Shown piece after piece: positions 16,769 to 25,547 of a stretch of DNA of 64,000 nucleotides (the stretch's first letter is position 1; every line of letters begins with the position of its first letter). The notes beneath the pieces are model-generated. The model had not been told where the DNA came from and did no database searches. It was given only the letters and a program-made list of their open reading frames with translations. The translations under genes were made by a program, and so were the position numbers. Source of the DNA: an uncultured Faecalicatena sp. (lineage in GTDB: Bacteria > Bacillota > Clostridia > Lachnospirales > Lachnospiraceae); contig CAOKHZ010000004.1 in NCBI GenBank assembly GCA_948468385.1, positions 110,188 through 174,187 on the forward strand, written 5' to 3'.

Positions 16769-17986
16769 TCACCCAAAAAACCACACGGAAAGCTTGTGCA
16801 CCGCCCCGGATATGATCACGTCAAAAAACGGGGTCAGAAACATCGGGTAAAACAATACCACCAACGGGACGGGTATCTTTCTCTTGATACCCTCCTTTGT
16901 TTCTTCGAGTTGGTCGGCCACCGTCGTATCTCCCATCGCGATAAACACCATGACCATACTGATATAATAGTAAAAAATACGAAACATGTAGCGGCCATAA
17001 TCCACTTTCAAAAGCATTTCCGGCAGCACCGTCGCCACGCCGGCAAAAAGAACCAGGTAGACAAAACGATGCAGCCTATCTTTGTTGCTGATTAATTTCT
17101 TGAAAAAGGACAATCCGATGACGAGATATGGAAAAAACAACAAAAGTGCCGTCGGGAATTCCTTATAATTAAAGACATGGTACTGCCACTCCTCCTCAAA
17201 CACGTCCCTGCCCAAAATTTCATGGTCAAGAAGCGTCGTCGCATATCCTTGGCCATCCTCCGACAAAGCCTTGGCCGCCGCCACTACCTCGTCAAAAATC
17301 TCCGCTCCCTTGGAATGGCTGAATAGTTCAAAATACAAAAACAACACGGAAACGCTAAGAAACATCAACGCAAAAATCACAATATATTTGCGTCGCTTCT
17401 TTCCTTTGTATATCAAAATCTTGTAAAACAACGGCACCAGCATCAGGTTTGCGCTAACAAACACGAATCCCTGGTGAATCATCACACAGATGATGGAAAA
17501 GGGTATCACCAGCCATTCGCATTTTTCCTCGACAATCAAAATTACCCCCAACGTCGTCAATATCATCAGGTAAATGTCCAGCCTCCCGAACAACTCGTCC
17601 GACCAGAACATTTGAAAGGCGAAAATCCCCAAGAAACAAATCAGGTAGCGCATGTTGTGCTGATTCTCTTCCCGACAATGCCTCAAGCAGGAGGAGAATA
17701 ACACGAACAAGAGCACCAGATACAAGACGGTCGCCCAAAAACTGAACGTATAAAGCGACTGGTAATTCATCAAGTCCCCCGGCAGCACGCCGTCCAAAAA
17801 CGCCCAGAGCGTCCCCATGAACCCGCGGGAAATAAAGCCGTACTTGTAAGTCAATGCGAACGGCGTCGTGTTATACATGCTCAGTTCCCGCGAGAAAAAA
17901 CGAATGGAGGCAGCGACGGCGAAGACCGCCAGCGCCGCCAGAAATGTCACGTTTTTGTCCTCCCGCCATGGTTTCTTTTCCTTCAT
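16769..17986 (-). CDS. multipass membrane protein, paralogue 3 of 3
   Basis: 405 residues with roughly ten membrane segments. It shares with its two upstream neighbours the ordered motifs YKYGFISRGFMG, FGRLDIYLM, HQGFVFVSANL, FELFSHSKGAEI, HEILGRDVFEEEW and LKVDYGRYMF. The conserved acidic and arginine residues near membrane boundaries (GRLD, VDYGR) resemble GT-C-type glycosyltransferases or polysaccharide polymerases, but I cannot assign a family. It is last of three tandem copies, 34 bp after paralogue 2, which suggests one transcript with the surface-glycan genes upstream. ATG is preceded by AAAGGAA. Confidence 0.8.
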   Translation of the reverse strand: MKEKKPWREDKNVTFLAALAVFAVAASIRFFSRELSMYNTTPFALTYKYGFISRGFMGTLWAFLDGVLPGDLMNYQSLYTFSFWATVLYLVLLFVLFSSCLRHCREENQHNMRYLICFLGIFAFQMFWSDELFGRLDIYLMILTTLGVILIVEEKCEWLVIPFSIICVMIHQGFVFVSANLMLVPLFYKILIYKGKKRRKYIVIFALMFLSVSVLFLYFELFSHSKGAEIFDEVVAAAKALSEDGQGYATTLLDHEILGRDVFEEEWQYHVFNYKEFPTALLLFFPYLVIGLSFFKKLISNKDRLHRFVYLVLFAGVATVLPEMLLKVDYGRYMFRIFYYYISMVMVFIAMGDTTVADQLEETKEGIKRKIPVPLVVLFYPMFLTPFFDVIISGAVHKLSVWFFG

Positions 17987-18020
17987 TTTATAAGTTCCTT
18001 TCCTTTTTCATATCTCCAAT

Positions 18021-19313
18021 TTACCATATGTGAAAATACGCCTCGTTGAGCGGGTTGCTGATATTTTTCAAGAGCACGCAAATATGCACGTCCCAGAACG
18101 GCATGAAATACACCGGATAAAATAATAACAACATCGACCAGCTATATTTCTCCTTCACACGTACCATCAGGCCAAACAACTGCGTTTCCACGATTTTATC
18201 ACCCATTGCCGTAAGTACAAGCAAAATTACCGCGTAATACATGATGACCGCGAAAAACCACCGTCCATAGTCCACCTTGAGCACAAACATTGGCAGCATC
18301 GTAACTGCCCCCAGCGCCACAATGCGGTACTTCCATTTTTCTACTCTTGTCCCCGCCTGGGCGATGATGCCACGCATCAATTTAACCCCCAGCACGATAT
18401 AAGGGGAAATCAAGAACAAGAAAATCGGAGTCTCAATAAAGTTTTCCAGATGCATCGGCCATTCTTGCACGGTCAAATCCTCCCCTAAAATCTCATGGGC
18501 AATCAGCGTGTCATGATACTGCCCTTTATAGGAAAGCTTTCCCGCCATCGTCACAATCTCGTCATAAATCACCGCCCCGTTTCCATGGCTGAACAATTCA
18601 AACCACAAAAACAACGCCGATGCCACGACAAAACTCGCCCCGGCAAGCAACAAATAATAGCGTTTACGTTTTCCCTCCGCTGAAAGTGCCTTATATATCA
18701 ACAACACCAAAATTACATTCAGATACATAAAAACATAGCCCTGGTGCACCATCACGCCCAGCGCAGAAATGGGAATGACCAGCCATGTAATCCACCCCGG
18801 TCTCTCTTTCATCAAAATCAAAGCGGCAACCAGACTCAGCGCCAACATGTAAATATCCAGCCGCCCGAAATTCCTCCGAGAGAAAAACATGGATACCGTC
18901 AGCAACGCGCAGAACAAAATGACATATTCCAAATTTTGCAGATATTGCTCCTTGCACCGTCTCAGGCACACCCAGAAAAAATAAAACAGCAGCAAATGAA
19001 ACAAAAGTGTAATTACCAACGTAAACCGCATGACCATCTGGTAGCTTATCATGTTAAAGGGGGTAATCTTATTGACAAACTGGTAAACCGTGCCTACAAG
19101 TCCCCGCGAAACAAAGCCATATTGATAAGAAAAGGCCAGTATGGTTGAATTGTAAGGATCCACCCTCTGGTCATAAAAACGCAAAAACATGGCAAACGAC
19201 ACCACGGATAGCACCAGCATGTAGCGGCGCAACGGCTGACCGGTCTTGGCCGTGCTCCCGCGACGCCCTATATGGAATCTATCTTTTAATCGTTTCTTTT
19301 CCTTTCGAACCAT
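18021..19313 (-). CDS. multipass membrane protein, paralogue 2 of 3
   Basis: 430 residues from the ATG at 19311-19313, chosen because AAAGGATTT precedes it and the resulting length matches the paralogues; the open frame runs up to 19421. It carries the same motif series: YQYGFVSRGLVG, FGRLDIYML, HQGYVFMYLNVI, FELFSHGNGAVI, HEILGEDLTVQEW and LKVDYGRWFF. Clear divergence from its neighbours implies old duplications with distinct roles, for example different acceptor or linkage specificities. Family unknown. Confidence 0.8.
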   Translation of the reverse strand: MVRKEKKRLKDRFHIGRRGSTAKTGQPLRRYMLVLSVVSFAMFLRFYDQRVDPYNSTILAFSYQYGFVSRGLVGTVYQFVNKITPFNMISYQMVMRFTLVITLLFHLLLFYFFWVCLRRCKEQYLQNLEYVILFCALLTVSMFFSRRNFGRLDIYMLALSLVAALILMKERPGWITWLVIPISALGVMVHQGYVFMYLNVILVLLIYKALSAEGKRKRYYLLLAGASFVVASALFLWFELFSHGNGAVIYDEIVTMAGKLSYKGQYHDTLIAHEILGEDLTVQEWPMHLENFIETPIFLFLISPYIVLGVKLMRGIIAQAGTRVEKWKYRIVALGAVTMLPMFVLKVDYGRWFFAVIMYYAVILLVLTAMGDKIVETQLFGLMVRVKEKYSWSMLLLFYPVYFMPFWDVHICVLLKNISNPLNEAYFHIW

Positions 19314-19399
19314 TTTCCCAAATCCTTTCTTTATGCACGCACCCCTGATTTCACTGACAAACATGAATACGGATTGTACCGTTACAACCTCCCCAAGCA

Positions 19400-20650
19400 T
19401 TACCAGAAATGGAAAAACCATTCATTCGGATAACTGGCAAGCACTGCCGCAATACGATTGATTGCCACGTCCCGAAACGGTGTCAAAAGCAGGGGATACG
19501 CCAAAAGCAACGCCGAATACGAATATTTCCCCTTTATCTCATGTACCATCTTCTGCATTTGCGTCTGCATGATTTCATCTCCTAGTGCCAGCAGCACCAG
19601 TACGACCACCACGTAATAACAAATAAATGCAAGAACCCAGCGGCCATAATCCACCTTCAAAATAAAATCCGGCAAAAGCGTGGCCGCGCCGACGGCCACC
19701 GCCAAATATTTGAACTTGTCCTTCACCGTCTCTGCCTGACGGACGACATTTCGGAAATAGCGCGTTCCCAACACCAGATACGGCGAAAACAAAATCAGGA
19801 AAAACGGCAGTTGCAAGAAGTTTTGCAGATGATACGTCCATTCACGCTTTGACAAATCCACGCCCAAAATCTCATGGTCAATCACGTCCGAGTGGTATTT
19901 TCCCTCTTCGCAAAGAGACTCGGCCGCCGCCACGATATCCTCGTATATGGCCTCTCCATTGACATGGCTGAAAAATTCAAACCATAGGAACAAGACCGAT
20001 ACCACGGCAAACGTGGACAAAAACAACCGCCAGTACTTTTTGCTTTTTTTGCCCTCGTTTGACAATGCCTTGTAAAAGAAAAGTACCAGCACGATATTGG
20101 CATACATGAAAACATACCCTTGGTGAATCATCACGCAGACCGCCGCCAACAAGACCACCAGCCATTCCGCCCGCTCCTTCAATATCAGTACCGCGCTTAT
20201 CATGCTCAGCATCACGAGGTACACGTCGAGACGGCCAAAATTCCACTGGGCGCAAAATGTCGGCACGGCAAAAATGACAAGGAAAATCATCAAATTCTGT
20301 ACCAGCGACTTGTCCTGCCTCTGATATGCACGGTAACATTGGTAAAAGAAGAAAAACATAAGCGCATAAAACATCCATGTGATCACCATCGTATACTGCA
20401 TGACCGCCGCGTATTTCATCTGGTTTCCCGGCAGAATTTTGTCAAGAAGCTGATACACGGAACCAATAAACCCTCGCGAAATAAATCCATACTTGTAAGA
20501 AAACGCCAGCATCGTCGCATTGATTTTATTGACCCGTTCCCCATAATACATAAAAAACAGCACCACGGAAAACGCGGCAAACACGCAAAAAAAACGTGTG
20601 CACTCCCTTTTTTCTCTTTTTGCATGCTCCATCTTCCCCTGCTCCTTCAT
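19400..20650 (-). CDS. multipass membrane protein, paralogue 1 of 3
   Basis: 416 residues, first of the three tandem copies. Motifs: YKYGFISRGFIG, FGRLDVYLVML, HQGYVFMYANIV, FEFFSHVNGEAI, HEILGVDLSKREW and LKVDYGRWVL. ATG at 20650 follows AAAGGATTT as in paralogue 2; an internal ATG at 20632 with AAGGAG is a credible alternative start. A perfect 12-bp inverted repeat lies just upstream of the ribosome binding site. It follows two acyltransferase genes in the same direction, supporting a role in making or modifying a surface polysaccharide. Confidence 0.8.
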   Translation of the reverse strand: MKEQGKMEHAKREKRECTRFFCVFAAFSVVLFFMYYGERVNKINATMLAFSYKYGFISRGFIGSVYQLLDKILPGNQMKYAAVMQYTMVITWMFYALMFFFFYQCYRAYQRQDKSLVQNLMIFLVIFAVPTFCAQWNFGRLDVYLVMLSMISAVLILKERAEWLVVLLAAVCVMIHQGYVFMYANIVLVLFFYKALSNEGKKSKKYWRLFLSTFAVVSVLFLWFEFFSHVNGEAIYEDIVAAAESLCEEGKYHSDVIDHEILGVDLSKREWTYHLQNFLQLPFFLILFSPYLVLGTRYFRNVVRQAETVKDKFKYLAVAVGAATLLPDFILKVDYGRWVLAFICYYVVVVLVLLALGDEIMQTQMQKMVHEIKGKYSYSALLLAYPLLLTPFRDVAINRIAAVLASYPNEWFFHFW

Positions 20651-20676
20651 CCCGATTCGAAATCCTTTCCTATTTT

Positions 20677-20713
20677 TTATAGGAAACGCATAAATTTAAT
20701 ACGTTTCCTATAA
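20677..20713 (-). promoter_or_regulatory. 12-bp palindrome next to the ribosome binding site of paralogue 1
   Basis: Perfect TTATAGGAAACG/CGTTTCCTATAA inverted repeat with a 13-nt AT-rich loop, ending 27 nt before the start codon at 20650. No U-tract follows on the minus strand, so it is not a standard terminator. It could be an operator or an mRNA hairpin that affects translation. Confidence 0.45.
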
Positions 20714-20794
20714 GAATCATTCTAGTCCAACTTCTCATTCTTCTTTTTCAATTTTTTGTTTTTCTTTTCATTTTTTTGTCTTTCTTTTCAATTT

Positions 20795-21904
20795 TTAGTG
20801 CTTCGCTTCCAGCTTCCGGTATTTCTTTTCCAATTCTCCCACGATTTTCCATGCGCAAATCCGCCGTATCACCTTGTCATAGCATGGTTCCAGACATATC
20901 GCATACATTTTTTGCACGATGAGCCCCACCAAAAAGCAGGCAAGCAAATACACCGCCGTCCAGACAATAAACTGCAAATGCGGAAAAAACCGAAGCAATC
21001 CGTTTATCTTATCAAAATGCCAGAACACGCCCAGTACGGTCTCATGCAGCAAAAACACAAACACCGTCGATTTTGCCAATGCATTGACGGCTCGCGAGCT
21101 TTTCATCTTTATCTGCCTGAAAATCATAAAAAGCGCGATTCCCATAAAAAACTGTATGATACAATATTTCCCAAGCAGCCGCCTGATGATTTCACAAGCA
21201 AGGGCATCTTCCATCACCCCCGGCAATTTCATGTACCAGGAAACCGCCACCGTACCAATATAGCAGATTCCCACAAAAAGTGCCAGCCATTTTTTATCCC
21301 CGCGCATCCATAACAACCTTTGAAAACCGGTTCGCTTTTGGTATCCGAGATAGAAATAGGTAAAAACAAATGCCAGAAAATCATTTCCCAACCACACATT
21401 GCCGAAAATACCGTTTACCGTGAACAAAATTCCCAGGCCAATGCAAATGCCGCGCAATTTCTTGACGCTCACGGAAAAAATCACTCGATTCAAGACGGGA
21501 TAAACAAGCAGCAACGCCAAGTATCCATAGACGAACCACCATGAGCCCTTGACGAGAAAGTCCTCCAGAAAATAATTGCCCTCCTGATAACCATACAGTC
21601 CTCGCAATACCGCCATCTTTATCGCATAAAGCGTCAAAACAATTGCCCCGAAGGAGAGAAACTTATAAATGACCGGGCGCCCCTTTGTATCCAGCAAAAA
21701 GTAAGCACTCAGCGCAATATAGGCATAATCGCCGGCAATCGTCAAGGCGGAAAAGAAAAGCCCCAGTCCCACGTTTTCATTGTACGGGGAAAAATAGACC
21801 CCGTTATAAACCATCAAATGATAAACCGGAATCGTGCACATCATCAGGATTCGCAACAATTCAAAATTCGATTGTCTCTGTCCCACCACGGTCTGCTCAC
21901 TCAT
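20795..21904 (-). CDS. membrane acyltransferase (acyltransferase-3/OafA-like)
   Basis: 369 residues with about ten membrane segments. The N-terminus QSNFELLRILMMCTIPVYHL carries the family hallmark of an arginine and a histidine in the first helix. Members O-acetylate or otherwise acylate sugars of surface polysaccharides. The start codon overlaps the stop of the preceding acyltransferase gene (ATGA), indicating translational coupling. The C-terminus is basic and coiled-coil-like. The substrate is unknown; the surface-glycan role follows from the neighbours. Confidence 0.9.
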   Translation of the reverse strand: MSEQTVVGQRQSNFELLRILMMCTIPVYHLMVYNGVYFSPYNENVGLGLFFSALTIAGDYAYIALSAYFLLDTKGRPVIYKFLSFGAIVLTLYAIKMAVLRGLYGYQEGNYFLEDFLVKGSWWFVYGYLALLLVYPVLNRVIFSVSVKKLRGICIGLGILFTVNGIFGNVWLGNDFLAFVFTYFYLGYQKRTGFQRLLWMRGDKKWLALFVGICYIGTVAVSWYMKLPGVMEDALACEIIRRLLGKYCIIQFFMGIALFMIFRQIKMKSSRAVNALAKSTVFVFLLHETVLGVFWHFDKINGLLRFFPHLQFIVWTAVYLLACFLVGLIVQKMYAICLEPCYDKVIRRICAWKIVGELEKKYRKLEAKH

Positions 21905-23223
21905 TTTACCGCCTTCCCCTTCTCAAAAACCAGATGAAAAATCCACGCCACAAAAAGCGATAACACGATATGCCCCGCCCAAATCCAAGGCCTTGAATAA
22001 TCGAGGTTCAGCCCGAAACCAAGATCCGTCATCCGTATCAAAAGCTTCGTCGGAATGTCACATAAAAAAATCGGCATGGCAATGGTTCCCAGCCAGACAA
22101 CCGGCTTTTGTGCACAAAACCTACAAAGCACACGGCCATTAATGAGCAGGTAAAGCACCGGCACCCAGAGCACGCCGTCCACCCAGACTTCTAAATTGAC
22201 GGGAAGGCGAAAATACAATGCCAACACCCCCGCCACAAAGACAAGAATGGCCACAAGGCATCCCCGATTCAACACACTTTGCGGGAACGGACGCTTCGCA
22301 TCTGACATTGTATCCCCAGCCGGGCCTCCCATATTTGACGCACTACGTGCAAGCGGACTCTTTAAGTCCTGCAAGGCATACCCATCTGGGCATACCACAT
22401 CAAACGCGCTTCGCGCCAGCGGACTCTTCGAGTCCGTCAAGGTATACCCATCCGGGCATACCACATCAAACGCGCTTCGCGCCAGCGAACCCTCCGGGTT
22501 CGTCAATGTATATTTTAAGGTATATTTTGCGGTCAATACGCCAAAGAAAAATCCAAAATAGCCCCTTCCGTTGCAAAAATACAAGAACGGTACATTTAAC
22601 GGGTGAAGCAAAATCGCCACGCCCAAAAGAAGCATCCCCGCATAAATCGCCGTGCGCGCGCGTTCTTTTTTGACATGGGCGGCAACGAAATAATAGATCA
22701 CATAGCAAACAAGCAGGATGCTTATAAACCAGCTCGGCCCATTGACCACCATGGCATCTCCGTCTGACATGAAGCCGCTTTGTAATCCCAAGAGACTCAT
22801 AAGCAATGACAACGGGGAATACCTTAATTCTCCGCCATCAGCATGCAATGGAAAATAGCCAAAAGCAAGTTTCCCCGCCCATTCCAGCCCGAACACGAGC
22901 AAAGCCGTCACGATCATGATGGGATACAGTTTCTTTATCTTGGGCAACATGTATCGTTTAAACGTCAGTTCTCCCGCCGCAAGCCGTCTCTCATACACAT
23001 AAAACATCAGAAAGCCGGAAAGCCAGAAAAATGGATACGATGCATAAAACCAGTATTTCGCAATCGTGCCCAATACCGGGCTTATCACGGCTCCCATGTC
23101 TGGGCCGGTTCCAAACAAGAGGTTATAATGCAAAAGATACGCCGTCAATGCCGCCACAATCCCCCGCATCCCGGTAATCTGTGTGAATTTTTTTCGTTCC
23201 GTCTGCTTTTTCGCAATCTCCAT
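21901..23223 (-). CDS. membrane acyltransferase with an internal in-frame tandem repeat
   Basis: 440-residue acyltransferase-3 type membrane protein starting MEIAKKQTERKKFTQITGMRG, with His43 in AYLLHYN and about ten hydrophobic segments. Between the segments GYFGFFFGVLTAKYTLKYTL and CLVAILVFVAGVLALYF it carries about 80 polar residues made of a 22-residue repeat (consensus FDVVCPDGYTLTDSKSPLAR plus SA), encoded by a 66-bp tandem repeat. The repeat would sit in a loop between membrane helices, so the enzyme may tolerate it. Ribosome binding site AAGGA. It is the first gene of the acyltransferase and membrane-paralogue block. Confidence 0.88.
   Translation of the reverse strand: MEIAKKQTERKKFTQITGMRGIVAALTAYLLHYNLLFGTGPDMGAVISPVLGTIAKYWFYASYPFFWLSGFLMFYVYERRLAAGELTFKRYMLPKIKKLYPIMIVTALLVFGLEWAGKLAFGYFPLHADGGELRYSPLSLLMSLLGLQSGFMSDGDAMVVNGPSWFISILLVCYVIYYFVAAHVKKERARTAIYAGMLLLGVAILLHPLNVPFLYFCNGRGYFGFFFGVLTAKYTLKYTLTNPEGSLARSAFDVVCPDGYTLTDSKSPLARSAFDVVCPDGYALQDLKSPLARSASNMGGPAGDTMSDAKRPFPQSVLNRGCLVAILVFVAGVLALYFRLPVNLEVWVDGVLWVPVLYLLINGRVLCRFCAQKPVVWLGTIAMPIFLCDIPTKLLIRMTDLGFGLNLDYSRPWIWAGHIVLSLFVAWIFHLVFEKGKAVK
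22272..22515 (-). repeat. 66-bp in-frame tandem repeat, about 3.7 copies
   Basis: Copies at 22272-22337, 22338-22403, 22404-22469 and a partial copy at 22470-22515. The second and third copies are nearly identical; the outer ones have diverged. Each unit contains two palindromic cores, GGACTC-TTC-GAGTCC and CGCG-CTT-CGCG. Because 66 is a multiple of three, the reading frame of the acyltransferase is preserved. Confidence 0.9.
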
Positions 23224-23260
23224 AAACCAAAGTTCCTTCCTATTGACAAGTTACCATTCA

Positions 23261-23376
23261 CGGCCTACGGCCGCGACAGTAACGGCATCCAGCCATTTAG
23301 AATTGCCTGCGGCAATGGGCTGGATGCCCACCAGCACCATCGCTTTATCGGACGGAGGCCGTGCGGCAGAGCGCAC
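23261..23376. promoter_or_regulatory. GC-rich structured region between divergent genes
   Basis: Contains CGGCC/GGCCG (23261-23273), an 11-bp perfect stem GGCATCCAGCC/GGCTGGATGCC (23284-23294 with 23318-23328) enclosing TTGCC/GGCAA (23303-23315), and GTGCG/CGCAC (23361-23376). It occupies most of the gap 23224-23475. Downstream of it, TTGACA (23424-23429), a 17-bp spacer and TTAAAT may serve the plus-strand gene at 23476. Confidence 0.5.
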
Positions 23377-23475
23377 GCCCCCATGAATAATAACATTGAC
23401 AATTCTTCTTTTTTCGTATACCCTTGACATGAAGTAAAATACTCGTTTAAATTACACCAGAGGGGGAAATGTCCA

Positions 23476-25350
23476 ATGTCCGCATGGCAAAGATTCAAAC
23501 AATATTACCACGCCCACGCATCCACCGCGTTTTTCGCCGGTTGCCTCATCGGCAGCCTGGTTTTTGTCTGCATTTATGGCATCCGCATCCTCGATGTCAC
23601 CTATGACGCATGGCTATCAGACTCCAGCCAGTGCGAAAAGCTATGGGATTTGACCCAGCATTACCTAGGCTGGGTCTATTACCGCAAATCTCCTTGGCAT
23701 TTTCCTATCGGGCTGTTAGACGGCCTCTACAGTGAAAGCGTCTCCATTTTATATACGGATTCCATCCCGCTTTTTGCCATATTTTTCAAGCTGTTATCGC
23801 CGATCCTGCCGGAAACCTTTCAGTATTTTGGTATTTTCGGCCTGCTTTGTTACACCTTCATGGGCGGGTTTGGCACTTTATTTCTGCGCAAAATGACCCC
23901 ATATGCATTGCCGCAATGTATCGGCAGTGTCTTTTTCATACTCTCGCCTTGCCTTTTAAAGCGTATGTTTTATCATACCGCCTTGTCCGCACATTTTTTA
24001 ATCATCGCGGCATTCTGCCTATGGGCATACCGTCAGGATATCTGCAAGCTCCCACGCCATGGCCGCACGCGCTATACACTGCTGTGGTGCTTGCTTGGCA
24101 TGGCCTCTTTTCTAATCAATCCTTACCTGACCCCGATGGTGTTCGGCGTACTCGCCTGCTCGCTTTTGCAAGAATGCATTCTGCGGCGCAATTGGCGCGA
24201 CTGCCTCGTCGGCCTTTTCACTCCCGCCTTTGCCACACTGGCCGCCGGTTATATGATCGGGGCGTTCTATGGGAATGTATCGGCCGCTTCCCCAGGACTC
24301 GAGCGTCTCTCCTTTAATTTACTACAACTTGTCAATCCTGCCAACTACCTTTTAGAAATTCAAGATTTTCATTATTTATGGGAAACGCAAAATTACTCCG
24401 CATTTCTTCCCATCCTGCCCAATTTTAGCGAATGGCAGGAGGAAGGGTTTTCCTATCTCGGCCTCGGCGTAATCTTGATGCTTGTCCTTTGCGGCATTTT
24501 TTCCATCCACCGAGCCGGCCGCTCTCGCCACAAATCCGCCGCCACCTGGGCGGATTATGCAAATGCCTCTGCGCAAGCTTCAAAAGAAACACGAATCGCT
24601 CCCGAAGAGCGAAAAGGATTTTACTGTTCTATATGGATTTATTATATCACGTTTACACTGCTAGCTTTAAGCCCACGTATTACCATCGGAAATGTAAAAT
24701 TATTAGAAATTACCTATCCTGTTTTCGTATATCATATATTAAGCATTTTCCGCTCCACCGGGCGTTTTGCCTGGATGCTGCATTATGGCATTCTTGCGTT
24801 TGCATTGCTTGTGACTTGCCGTTTCCTCGGTACGGCCAAACGGGGAAAGACACTCCTCTCCCTTACACTTGCCACGCTCCTTCTCGTGCAAATTACAGAT
24901 CTTTCCCCCGCCCTCGCCGACAAGCACGAGGCCTATACGAAAGAATTTGCGGACTATGCGTCTTTGTTTCAGTCCGCCGGTTGGAAAATCCTGGGTGAAA
25001 ACGCCACGCAAATCATGGTATGTCCGCCGACGGGAACGTTTGGACTCTATAACGCACCGGATGTCTCATGCCATTTGGAGCACTACGCCCTGCAATATGG
25101 TCTGTCCTTAAACGTTACTTATATGAGCCGTGACTTTTCAAAAGCCGCCGACGAGGCTACCGCAAAACATTTACAGACAAGAAAAAACGGGGAAAGACAC
25201 CCCGAAATCATCTACATTTTTCTTCAAGAATCCACCGTGCCGCCCGCAAAGGAAAGCGGCCTCAACTATTATGAGATGGACGGCTATATCATCGGGACAG
25301 ACCTCAACTTAGATTCCTGCCCCGATGTCAGACCCTACACGCGGCCATAG
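23476..25350 (+). CDS. large integral membrane protein, DUF6311-like
   Basis: 624 residues with about eleven membrane segments and a soluble C-terminal domain of about 120 residues. The N-terminal block WHFPIGLLDGLYSESVSILY followed by TDSIPLFAIFFKLLSPILPE matches my recollection of the DUF6311 family, thought to resemble GT-C membrane glycosyltransferases; the motif SIVYTDS-like with acidic Asp after helix 1 fits. Transcribed divergently from the acyltransferase genes. A purine-rich GAGGGGG lies 9 nt before the ATG. Function unknown; a part in surface polysaccharide assembly is likely from context. Confidence 0.82.
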   Translation: MSAWQRFKQYYHAHASTAFFAGCLIGSLVFVCIYGIRILDVTYDAWLSDSSQCEKLWDLTQHYLGWVYYRKSPWHFPIGLLDGLYSESVSILYTDSIPLFAIFFKLLSPILPETFQYFGIFGLLCYTFMGGFGTLFLRKMTPYALPQCIGSVFFILSPCLLKRMFYHTALSAHFLIIAAFCLWAYRQDICKLPRHGRTRYTLLWCLLGMASFLINPYLTPMVFGVLACSLLQECILRRNWRDCLVGLFTPAFATLAAGYMIGAFYGNVSAASPGLERLSFNLLQLVNPANYLLEIQDFHYLWETQNYSAFLPILPNFSEWQEEGFSYLGLGVILMLVLCGIFSIHRAGRSRHKSAATWADYANASAQASKETRIAPEERKGFYCSIWIYYITFTLLALSPRITIGNVKLLEITYPVFVYHILSIFRSTGRFAWMLHYGILAFALLVTCRFLGTAKRGKTLLSLTLATLLLVQITDLSPALADKHEAYTKEFADYASLFQSAGWKILGENATQIMVCPPTGTFGLYNAPDVSCHLEHYALQYGLSLNVTYMSRDFSKAADEATAKHLQTRKNGERHPEIIYIFLQESTVPPAKESGLNYYEMDGYIIGTDLNLDSCPDVRPYTRP

Positions 25351-25358
25351 GCCGCGTG
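25338..25358 (+). terminator. GC-rich hairpin spanning the stop codon of the DUF6311-like gene
   Basis: Perfect CACGCGGCC-ATA-GGCCGCGTG stem; the TAG stop sits at the loop. The sequence after it is CAAAAAT, without a U-tract, so termination by this hairpin alone is uncertain. Confidence 0.4.
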
Positions 25359-25410
25359 CAAAAATCATGCCCGTTCAATCCGCCATCTCGGCTCGCAAAC
25401 AAGTCATCTT

Positions 25411-25507
25411 AATCATCATTTCAGCTTAGCCATTATTTCGACTTAGCCATCATTTCATTTTAATCATCATTTCAACTTAGTCATCATTTCATTTTAATCA
25501 TCAATAC
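25411..25507. repeat. 17-bp intergenic tandem repeat, about 5.7 copies
   Basis: Units start at 25411, 25428, 25445, 25462, 25479 and 25496, with consensus ARYCATCATTTCANNTT. It lies in the 197-bp gap between the convergent genes ending at 25350 and 25548. A 17-bp period does not keep a reading frame, so it is non-coding. Confidence 0.85.
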
Positions 25508-25547
25508 CGCTGCTTCTTTCTAATCATAACTTACATTTCGGCACACG

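Noticed and set aside
22272-22515. CRISPR-like array
   Set aside because: The 66-bp units are directly adjacent with no variable spacers, lie inside a coding frame, and no cas genes are present.
25411-25507. CRISPR-like or iteron array
   Set aside because: 17-bp units have no spacers and no replication initiator gene is nearby.
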